Below are positions 17,483 through 24,805 of a DNA stretch of 64,000 nucleotides, one piece after another; within the stretch, counting starts at the first letter, position 1, and every line of letters starts with the position of its first letter. Origin of the DNA: Sinorhizobium mexicanum (GTDB lineage: Bacteria > Pseudomonadota > Alphaproteobacteria > Rhizobiales > Rhizobiaceae); NCBI RefSeq assembly GCF_013488225.1, contig NZ_CP041240.1, positions 310,001 through 374,000 of the forward strand, read 5' to 3'. The position numbers and the translations under genes are program-made. The notes beneath the pieces are model-generated. The model ran no database searches. It saw nothing but the letters and a program-made list of their open reading frames with translations, and had not been told where the DNA came from.

Positions 17483-18393
17483 GACCTCCCGCGCACCCGC
17501 GGATCGAGCAAGCCGTAACCCACGTCAACGAGAAGATTGGTCAAGATTATTGCTGCCGAAAATACGAGAATTCCGAATTGCAGCATCGCGAAATCGCGTT
17601 GCATGACCGCATCGATCACGAGGCGTCCTGCTCCAGGCCAGGCAAACACAGATTCCGTCACCACCGCGCCGGCGATCAGTCCGCCAAGTTGCAGGCCCAG
17701 AATGGTCAACACCGGGAGGATTGCATTTCTCAGCCCGTGCTTCACCACAACACGGAACGGACTCAAGCCTTTGCTGCACGCATAGCGTATGTAGTCCTGA
17801 GACAGGACCTCCAGCATGCTGCTGCGAACGAGCCTTGCAATGTTGGCGCAGGTCGCAAGAGCAAGGGTAATTGCAGGCAGGACCAGATGTTTCCACGTGC
17901 CCATGCCGCCGCTCGGCAGTAGTTTCAGGGAGAAGCTGAAGATCAGAATGGCGGCAATGCCGACAACGAAGTTCGGAATGGCTTGCCCCGCGATTGTTGC
18001 GGTCGTGAGGGAGCGATCAAAGACCGTGTTGTGATGTAGTGCGGCCCAGAGGCCGGCAGCCATGCCGATGATCATCGACAACACGAAAGCTGGAATGGTC
18101 AGGAGGAGCGTATTGGGAATGCGTTCCACGAAGAGTTCGACCACGGACCGGTTCGAAAAGAAGCTCTGCCCGAAATCGCCGCGCAGGAGTGCGGCGCCGT
18201 ACCGCACATATTGCGTCGCCACATCTTCATCCAGTCCGAGCCTTGCCCTCAGCTCAACGCGTTGTTCCTCGGGCAGGTCAGGCGGAATGAGGAAGGACGT
18301 GGGATCTCCAGTCATTCGTGTCGCAAAAAACACGATGGTGAGGATCGCCCAAAGCGTGAACACGCTACGCAAGCCTCGCGAGATGAAAAACAT
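17479..18393 (-). CDS. ABC transporter permease (OppB/DppB-like)
   Basis: This 304-residue permease begins MFFISRGLRSVFTLWAILTI with the first membrane segment, followed by the GDPTSFL motif and a C-terminal EAA loop (DYIRYACSKGLSPFRVVVKHGLRN). ATG 18393 was chosen because GGAGGAGAG precedes it by 5 bases. It is the first gene of the transporter-hydrolase-phnF operon. A copy of the phnG operator lies about 50 bases upstream at 18446-18462. Confidence 0.92.
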   Translation of the reverse strand: MFFISRGLRSVFTLWAILTIVFFATRMTGDPTSFLIPPDLPEEQRVELRARLGLDEDVATQYVRYGAALLRGDFGQSFFSNRSVVELFVERIPNTLLLTIPAFVLSMIIGMAAGLWAALHHNTVFDRSLTTATIAGQAIPNFVVGIAAILIFSFSLKLLPSGGMGTWKHLVLPAITLALATCANIARLVRSSMLEVLSQDYIRYACSKGLSPFRVVVKHGLRNAILPVLTILGLQLGGLIAGAVVTESVFAWPGAGRLVIDAVMQRDFAMLQFGILVFSAAIILTNLLVDVGYGLLDPRVRGRS

Positions 18394-18445
18394 TAACTCT
18401 CCTCCACCCAAAGCAAGAAGTCGAAACAGCTCCTACGCATGCGAT

Positions 18446-18462
18446 CTAGATGTCTAGGTATC
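18446..18462. promoter_or_regulatory. Second copy of the phn operator, in front of the transporter operon
   Basis: The 17 bases CTAGATGTCTAGGTATC are identical to the right part of the perfect palindrome in front of phnG (10753-10769). The central 12 bases CTAGATGTCTAG are the symmetric core; the outer left arm differs here. It lies 53 bases upstream of the first permease gene. Confidence 0.75.
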
Positions 18463-18792
18463 TCTCGAAGTAAGGCGTGCATGTTACGCTTTGATGACAT
18501 TCGCGACAAAAGTGTCGGATAATCTCTCAACGTTTGTAATGTTTGCGACGAATTCACACCGAACACAGGCAGCGAGAGCGCAAGGCGGGCGCACAGATGA
18601 TTTTCCGGACCCAATCGCTTACGTCGAATTGCCGCTGCACCTGATCCGATTGGGTTACGATTTTCCGCGTGCCGGACGGCTCGTTGATCGGTTCGACGAG
18701 GTGAGGCGGAATGCTTCCTTTCCTTTCGGGGCAATGCCTTTCATGCTGCGGCGCGGCCCTCGTGGACGAGGTAGCAAAGAGCGATGTTCGCC

Positions 18793-18960
18793 ACCGATCT
18801 TCACCTTGGCCCTGATGATGCCGATGGTCCGAATGAAGAGCTTCATCTTGTCCTTTGACGAGCGAAGACGTGTTTGATGGCGGACTTCACACGCTGTCTT
18901 TCCAGCAACTCCTCGTTGGATTTCGAGCGATAGGCGCTGTCCGCCCAGCCCGTCGCCGAC
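18793..18960 (-). mobile_element. IS5-family transposase remnant
   Basis: On the minus strand, ADSAYRSKSNEELLE and KSAIKHVFARQRTR (about 18843-18955) match the C-terminal half of IS5-type transposases. The match continues in another frame as MKLFIRTIGIIRAKVKIG (18793-18846). The frame change and the missing remainder show that it is dead. It differs from the other IS5 remnant at 3.8 kb. Confidence 0.65.
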
Positions 18961-19365
18961 GGCGACAGCCAAATCCACGATCCCCATAGGATCGAGCTTC
19001 TCCCCCAACCACCGGGCCGGGGGCTTTGCGATGGGGGATCCATCACCAGTCTGGAAGAGCTCATCGAGAAGCTGGAGGTGACGCGCCGCAGAGGCTGGGC
19101 ACTTTGCGACGAAGAGGCTGAAACTCGCGCCATTGCAATCACCACCCCTATCACACTGGAACCGACCAGACGGTCGGCACCAACCGATTGGTAGCGCCCT
19201 TCAACGATTCAACTTATTAGAAAAGACACATCACGATGACGGCGTTCGCGAACTCCTTTGCCCTTGCCGCGGAAACCAACCCACACCCACTCTGGTCGTT
19301 CTCGATGATTACCGCACTCCGGGGTCGAACCATCCCGGCGGCAGCGAAGGCCGGGCCGACTTAGT

Positions 19366-19697
19366 GCGGCGGCGCAGGCGGCGGGCCTCGCCCAGGCCGG
19401 AAAGCGCTACCAACGGCGCGCGCGAGCGGAGCCAGCTTGGTGATCCTTGATCAAGCCATGCAGTTCATGCTGGCCGACATGTCCGCAGCCCGATTGCTGA
19501 TCTGGAATGCCGCCTGGCGTTGCGATGCAGGCTTGCCTTTCACCAAGGAATCATCGCACGCTAAGCCCTTCGCCGGCGACTTGTGCGCGAGGAACGTTTG
19601 GAACGCCCGCAAACATTCGGAGCTACTCCAAGGAATACCCATCGAGCGCTTCTACCGCGACGCCAAAATCCACCAGAAGTGGGACGGGACCAGCTAG
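19366..19697 (+). pseudogene. Acyl-CoA dehydrogenase C-terminal relic
   Basis: The plus strand encodes AAGLAQAGKRYQ and RERSQLG, then, after a frame change near 19440, AMQFMLADMSAARLLIWNAAW, LPFTKESSHAKPFAGD and FYRDAKIHQKWDGTS. These are the successive C-terminal motifs of acyl-CoA dehydrogenases (QFMLADM..., RDAKIYQIYEGTS). Upstream domains are missing and the conserved GGYGY stretch is altered. It is a degraded gene end. Confidence 0.65.
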
Positions 19698-19797
19698 ACT
19701 CTACACATGATCATCGCCAGACAGACCAAAAAGGAAATGGAAGCCGGAACCCTCTTCTGAGGGTGTGGCGTATGCGCGAAAACTGGGGGAGAACAAC

Positions 19798-20589
19798 TTG
19801 TCACACTCAAAACGCATCATAATTGTTCCAGCGCGTTTCGCCTCGACAAGATTTCCTGGCAAACCGCTTGTTGAGCTGAACGGCAAAACCGCCATTCGAC
19901 ACACCATTGACGTCGCGAGAAAGGTCCGCGGCATCGACGCGATTTACGTCGCAACTGATGACGTTCGGATCGCGAACGACGTAGAAAGCTACGGTTGCGC
20001 GGCAATTTTCACCAGTGCTTCGTGCCGCAATGGCACCGAGCGAGTGGCAGAGGCAGCTGGTACTCTCGGGCTTGACGGGGGAGATCTTGTGGTAAACCTT
20101 CAGGGCGATGCCCCGCTAACGCCGCCGTCATTCATTGAACACGTCTTGGAGTTCCTCAACGGCCGTCCAGAGGCCGATGCAGTTACGCCAGTGCTAAGAT
20201 GTGACCGCTCAAACTATCTGCGTATCGCCGCGGATATTCGCAACAACCGCGTCGGTGCGACAACGAGTGTCTTCGACGCACGAGGGAGGGCGCTTTACTT
20301 TTCGAAAGCGCTCGTCCCTAGCGGCACTTCTGCAGAGACGCTTGCAGAACTGCCCGTATACCACCACGTCGGACTCTACGGATATCGGGTAAGCTGCCTA
20401 AAAGGCTTCGGCGAGTTGCCCATTGGACCGCTCGAGCAAGCCGAGAAACTTGAACAGTTGCGCTTTTTGGAGAACGGGCTCTGCATGTACGTGCTTCAAG
20501 AGCACGATGACGGGACCGAGTTTTGGGAACTCAATAACCCAGAAGACGTTTCCCACCTCGAAAGAACTCTCCCAAAGCCCACCGCGTAG
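19798..20589 (+). CDS. KdsB-like cytidylyltransferase (CMP-activating enzyme)
   Basis: The 263-residue protein has the CMP-KDO synthetase pattern IIIVPARFASTRFPGKPL, NGTERVAEA and LVVNLQGDAPLTPP. It would transfer CMP from CTP to an acidic sugar or phosphonate. TTG 19798 was chosen as start because GGGGGAG lies 7 bases before it and MSHSKRIIIVPAR is the family start; an upstream in-frame ATG at 19765 lacks such a site. Two features differ from housekeeping KdsB: QGDEP is QGDAP, and the usual VDTPED metal-binding segment near the C terminus is LNNPED, with Asn for the expected Asp. This points to a specialised or altered activity. It is convergent with the sialidase-like gene. Confidence 0.82.
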   Translation: MSHSKRIIIVPARFASTRFPGKPLVELNGKTAIRHTIDVARKVRGIDAIYVATDDVRIANDVESYGCAAIFTSASCRNGTERVAEAAGTLGLDGGDLVVNLQGDAPLTPPSFIEHVLEFLNGRPEADAVTPVLRCDRSNYLRIAADIRNNRVGATTSVFDARGRALYFSKALVPSGTSAETLAELPVYHHVGLYGYRVSCLKGFGELPIGPLEQAEKLEQLRFLENGLCMYVLQEHDDGTEFWELNNPEDVSHLERTLPKPTA

Positions 20590-20769
20590 CCAAGCTTCGG
20601 CTTTGTAAAGTCGACCTATCTTCCGAGCTGATCGCGTTTTTTGTTGGTGCGTGGCCTCCCCACCCGTTGACCATGCGTTTAGATGGAATAACGGTCGAGC
20701 CGTATCGGGCCGGAATGATGATAGTGACTGTGTGCTAGGCATGTTTCCCCTTCTCTCATATAGCAAATA

Positions 20770-22029
20770 TCAATAGACGAGTTTGCGGAACTCCTTGACG
20801 CGATGGAGCGTGATCAGGTTTGTATATTGAGGATCTCTGCCCTCCTCGTCCCCTGACCGGCACAACACGAGAAGATCATCGCCATCGACGGCCATGCTCG
20901 CGTAGTTCCGTGCGTGACGCTCTGTCTGACCCGCTGCGACAAGTCCGGCAAAGCACCAATCGATGCAGTTTCTGGAGAAGTGCAGCTGTAGCCTATGGCG
21001 TTCATTGTTAGGCAAGTTGTAGCGCGCCCGCGGCATGTGCGTAAGCCGCACCATTGAGTCGGTTGCTTGTGAGCTCAACAGCCAGTAGAGCTGCGTTCCG
21101 TCATCATAATGCAAGAAGAATTTCAGATGACCTCCCGGAAATGGAATAAAGAGAGCCTTTTTCCCAGATGGCGTGGATTGCAATGAGGTGAACAGACGGC
21201 CGTCATCCTGCTCAACAACCTTGACCAATGCAGCATAGCCCGTTCCGCCTGTGTTAGTGCGCAAAAAGAGGTGTACTGTGCGTCCAGCCGGATCGTGCCA
21301 CAGATGCGCGGGATCGTGGAATTGAACAATATTCGGTTCGAGCCAGCCCATCGGTGCACATAGGCGTCCCGATCCGAGTTCGGCCGGAGCTCGTACTAGC
21401 GTGCTATAGAACGGGACGCCAAATAGATCGAGATCGCTTGGCGAGACTATCTCGTTGAATGAAAACGACTCCGAAATAGTCCAGCTATTGGGGTCCAGGA
21501 GATCCTGGTCAATTCTTGCGCGCAACAGCCTCGGTGCCAGACCGGCTACGTTCCATCCCTTGACGGCAAGATCTCGCCGTTCGTCCAGGGCGAGATAGAC
21601 GTAAGGATCGGCGTGAAGCACATTACAGGAAGACCCGTGCCATTTCATATTCGCGGTTAGCGCGACCGGCACGCTCCATGTCTCCCCTCTATCGTCAGAA
21701 GCGATGATCATGAGATCGCCAGCATGACCAAGAATATAGAGTCGTCCGGCAGCTATAAACGGCCGAGCGTGCCAGAATGGAAAAGTACAGCGCTCAGCCC
21801 AGGAAGAGCCACCATCGTCCGAGACATAGACCTTGCCCATTCCGAAGCGCATACCGCGTGCGCGAGATCCCTTCGGCCCGGGGAGATCTCTGACCCCATC
21901 ACCGCCGAGATCGAAGGTAGCTATCAGCCTGCGGCTAGCGGTCACGACAATGCCCGGTGTGTAGCAATGGACATTTTGTGGCCGCTCCGAGCGATAAACG
22001 AGCTCGAAATCGTCCGCTAAGGCACGCAT
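20770..22029 (-). CDS. Sialidase-fold (BNR/Asp-box) protein
   Basis: The 419-residue protein contains Asp-box repeats (VSDDGGSSWAE and ASDDRGETWSV) and the six-bladed-propeller pattern of exo-sialidase-like proteins. ATG 22029 was chosen because AGGAGG stands 9 bases before it. No signal peptide is visible, which is unusual for a secreted glycosidase and suggests an intracellular role. The order with methyltransferase, CDP-alcohol phosphotransferase and a CMP-transferase suggests action on a CMP-sugar-derived or similar product, but the catalytic activity is unproven. Confidence 0.75.
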   Translation of the reverse strand: MRALADDFELVYRSERPQNVHCYTPGIVVTASRRLIATFDLGGDGVRDLPGPKGSRARGMRFGMGKVYVSDDGGSSWAERCTFPFWHARPFIAAGRLYILGHAGDLMIIASDDRGETWSVPVALTANMKWHGSSCNVLHADPYVYLALDERRDLAVKGWNVAGLAPRLLRARIDQDLLDPNSWTISESFSFNEIVSPSDLDLFGVPFYSTLVRAPAELGSGRLCAPMGWLEPNIVQFHDPAHLWHDPAGRTVHLFLRTNTGGTGYAALVKVVEQDDGRLFTSLQSTPSGKKALFIPFPGGHLKFFLHYDDGTQLYWLLSSQATDSMVRLTHMPRARYNLPNNERHRLQLHFSRNCIDWCFAGLVAAGQTERHARNYASMAVDGDDLLVLCRSGDEEGRDPQYTNLITLHRVKEFRKLVY

Positions 22030-22376
22030 CAACGAAATCCTCCTGTGATCGACAGTCCGGCCGAGCAAGCTTGCAAATCGTTCCTTGAACGATGATCACC
22101 ACGAGCTGTCATCACTCACGACATTCTTGCGGGATACGAGGCCCACAAGCCTTTCCTGATCCTGTCGTACTGGCGGAAGAACCGTAAGCCCCATCAAGAG
22201 AGAGGCCTGCCTAGAAATTGTGGTGAGCCCGTTTCTGCACATTCAACGGCCGGATGTTGCAACGCAAGTAGCCTCCACTGAGCCTTCATAATATGTCGCG
22301 ACGCTGGCCGCCATTCGACTTGAAAAACAGAAATCGCTTCCGAAACGGTCTTCTGAGATAGAGAACGCTCGGGAAT
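22030..22376. other. Intergenic stretch without recognised gene
   Basis: About 350 bases separate the sialidase-like gene from the methyltransferase. Apart from the ribosome-binding site of the former, nothing is recognised. Confidence 0.5.
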
Positions 22377-23285
22377 CTAGTTCCGGGCTCCAATCATCTG
22401 AATGCAGCCATCTCCGAACCAAAATCGCGCGAGCGGATGGTCGTAGTGTAGGTACAGGGGTGCAAGGAAACGTCGAAGGTTCTCGAATCCTTTCGTGTAT
22501 CGTGACACTCGCCGAATATCGATAAATCCGTTTTCGGCGTACCAATTGCGAATTTGTTGCTCGGTGAAAGCGAATTCGTGATAGGTGGGGGCCTGGAAGC
22601 GGTCACGAAGCGTGACGAACAGGTCATCATCAAACAGGCTTCGAAAGAAACCATCCTCTCCTTTAAGGAATGGAGGTTCGTTCTGACTCTTAACAGCCAA
22701 CAACCAGTCAAGCGCTTCTTTTGCCGTTCGGCCATCCAGATTGTCGATCGCCTGCCGGAACTGAGCGTCGGAAGCATACAGTTCACGAAGATGGTTGATG
22801 CAGCGATAGAAGATCCCGTTTCCGGTTCCGATGATGGTGATAAACAAATGCCCACCCGGCCGTGTCACCCTCGCCAGTTCGTCGAACCCTTTGCGCGGAT
22901 TCGCAGTGTGGGGCAGGACACCCGCGCAGTGCACGAAGTCGAAACTTCCATCTCCGAATGGCAAGTTCAGAACGCTCCCACCGATCAATTCCGATTTCCT
23001 GCCGAATTTCGAAAGGCGTCGAGCGGCACAATCCATCCACTCCTCCCCGAGCTCAAGCGAGGTGACCTTGGCGGCACCTTTTTCGAGAAAAGCATAGGAT
23101 GCATTCGCGTTCGAACCACAGCCGGCGTCCAGGACATTGAGTCCCGCGAAGCCTCCCGGATTGAACCCGAAGTATTCTTCATCGATTAGCGAGACCAATC
23201 GGGTGAAGATATGTTCGTTATTCTCCTGCTCTCGTTGATAGCGATCGAAGACTGCACGTGTTTCACTTTCGAAAGCCGTGTCCAT
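22377..23285 (-). CDS. SAM-dependent methyltransferase, copy 1
   Basis: This 302-residue methyltransferase has motif I NVLDAGCGSNANASYAFL, an acidic residue in SLELGEEW, and motif VHCAGVLPHTANPRKGFDE. It is clearly paralogous to the product of 26731-27657: motif I, the RFQAPTYHEF and RYTKGFENLRRF segments and the C-terminal RFWFGDG are shared. The two differ enough to expect different acceptors or successive methylations. GAGGGAGAAG precedes the ATG. It lies 21 bases behind the CDP-alcohol phosphotransferase gene, in one probable operon. Confidence 0.85.
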   Translation of the reverse strand: MDTAFESETRAVFDRYQREQENNEHIFTRLVSLIDEEYFGFNPGGFAGLNVLDAGCGSNANASYAFLEKGAAKVTSLELGEEWMDCAARRLSKFGRKSELIGGSVLNLPFGDGSFDFVHCAGVLPHTANPRKGFDELARVTRPGGHLFITIIGTGNGIFYRCINHLRELYASDAQFRQAIDNLDGRTAKEALDWLLAVKSQNEPPFLKGEDGFFRSLFDDDLFVTLRDRFQAPTYHEFAFTEQQIRNWYAENGFIDIRRVSRYTKGFENLRRFLAPLYLHYDHPLARFWFGDGCIQMIGARN

Positions 23286-23306
23286 AGGTTCTTCTCCCTC
23301 GATCCG

Positions 23307-23921
23307 TCAGGACCCGAATTCGTCCGTCAACAAAGCGATCAAACCGACCGCCGCGAGTGCGAGGTGGGTCAGGCGTAGCGCATTGCCGGTGCCCGGAAAT
23401 TTGAAGGTTGAAAGATGCAGCACCGTCAGAAGAAACGCCGCCCCAATCAACAACGTGCCAAGGGTCTGGGCCGGCAAGTACCGTTTGGTGGCAAAAAGAA
23501 GCGCCAATACGAAGGGGTCGGTGTTCAACGGGAGACCTCTGGTGAATCCGTCAGCGTCGAGGCCGATCGTTTTTAAGTAGCTGAGACGGAAAGCCCCAGA
23601 CACGACAAGGCAGATCGCGGCTGACAACGCGGCAACCGAGAACGCGTTGAAAGATAAAATCAGAACCGCTGGAAAGACGGCCAAGTTCACCAGATCTGCT
23701 AGCCCGTCGAATAAACTCCCAACCTGCGCCGTGAATGCTGATCGATTGGCGGAACTGTTGGCGACCATACCATCAGCGTGATCGGCCAAAAGAGCGCATA
23801 ACGCGAAACAAATGCCAACTTCGAAGCGTCCGACCAAAGCAAAATAGATGGCTGTCACGGCGAAGGTCAGCCCGAGAGCGGTAATGGCATTCGCAGCATC
23901 AAAGAGATAACGGATCATCAT
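23307..23921 (-). CDS. CDP-alcohol phosphotransferase family membrane protein
   Basis: The 204-residue protein is strongly hydrophobic, with several transmembrane segments. It carries a reduced form of the CDP-alcohol phosphotransferase motif, LLADHADGMVA...GSLFDGLADLVN, in which the D-x2-DG-x2-A ... G-x3-D-x3-D spacing is readable. Such enzymes move the phospho-alcohol part of a CDP-alcohol, with release of CMP, onto an acceptor at the membrane. The start is one of two adjacent ATGs (23921 or 23918) behind GGGAG. A frameshifted homologue is at 2031-2190. Confidence 0.8.
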   Translation of the reverse strand: MMIRYLFDAANAITALGLTFAVTAIYFALVGRFEVGICFALCALLADHADGMVANSSANRSAFTAQVGSLFDGLADLVNLAVFPAVLILSFNAFSVAALSAAICLVVSGAFRLSYLKTIGLDADGFTRGLPLNTDPFVLALLFATKRYLPAQTLGTLLIGAAFLLTVLHLSTFKFPGTGNALRLTHLALAAVGLIALLTDEFGS

Positions 23922-24508
23922 CCTACTCCCCAGTAGCGGCCGCGAGAGGCCTGCCGCCATTATTCAGTGGCCGGTCAAGGCGCTAAAGCACTCTCAGCCG
24001 CGCGCGGTCTTTTTTACCGTCGATTTCGAATGGTCAGAGATCGTCGCAGCGTGCGGCCGCTACTGGAGGTCGCGTTTGCCGATCAGTGTGCAAGGAACTC
24101 CTCGGTGGACGTCACAGTTCACAACGCAAGAGCTATGCCACCTTAAAAGTGGTTTCAGTTCCGTAGGTTAGCTTTTCGCCTCCGATTCTGTCGGTTTGCG
24201 ACGACGCAATTCTGTCAGGTTTCCGACAATCTCCATTGGGGCTGAGGACCGTCGAGTTCGGGGGTCCGGGTTTCGGGAGACATTGTCGCGATATCGGATG
24301 CAGAATTAGGCCCGACCAACTCGCACGAGCGGGTCGGGACTGAAGAGCCGTGCCGCCGGTTACTCCTTGAAATCGTCAAGCAGAGGTCGGAGCCCCCGAG
24401 CCGGGTGATGTTAATCCAGACAGACGCTCAGACTTTGGATTTGCCGTCCGAGCGTGCGGATGCCGATTCTCTCGATTCGGTGCGATGACCTTCAACCCTT
24501 CAACGATC
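23922..24508. other. Intergenic stretch without recognised gene
   Basis: Nearly 590 bases between the CDP-alcohol phosphotransferase gene and the IS110 remnant show no long reading frame and no recognised motif. It may hold further decayed IS sequence. Confidence 0.4.
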
Positions 24509-24766
24509 CGATCGCGGCTTTCGCCAATAGCCGGACGTTTGTCAGGCCCGATGCTCGGGCAGGCACTTTACATGTCCGCCTTCATCGCCATCCGCTTCAA
24601 CCCACCACTCCAGGATAAATACGATAGCCTGCGCCGCGCCGGCAAACATGCCAAAGTCGCCATCGCTGCCACTCTGCCGAAGCTCCTGGTCCTGGCCAAT
24701 GCCTTCATCATAGATCAGCGCAAAATGGACCCTAAACCGCGCGGGTACCATGTGGCTCGCAAATGA
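24509..24766 (+). mobile_element. IS110-family transposase C-terminal remnant
   Basis: The plus-strand frame reads LSPIAGRLSGPMLGQALYMS and FIAIRFNPPLQDKYDSLRRA, then GKHAKVAIAATLPKLLVLAN. This matches the IS116/IS110/IS902 C-terminal domain (ALYMxALxAxRFNPxLxxxYxxLxxAGKPxKVAxxAxMRKLL). The catalytic N-terminal DEDD domain is absent. It separates the AsnB-like gene from the rest of the minus-strand cluster. Confidence 0.7.
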
Positions 24767-24805
24767 ACGCATTCCCGCGAATAGAATTTCTTTGGCGGAA
24801 CGCAC

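Noticed and set aside
19798..20589. Housekeeping kdsB
   Set aside because: Key motifs differ, the start is TTG, and no LPS genes are nearby; an accessory role is more likely.
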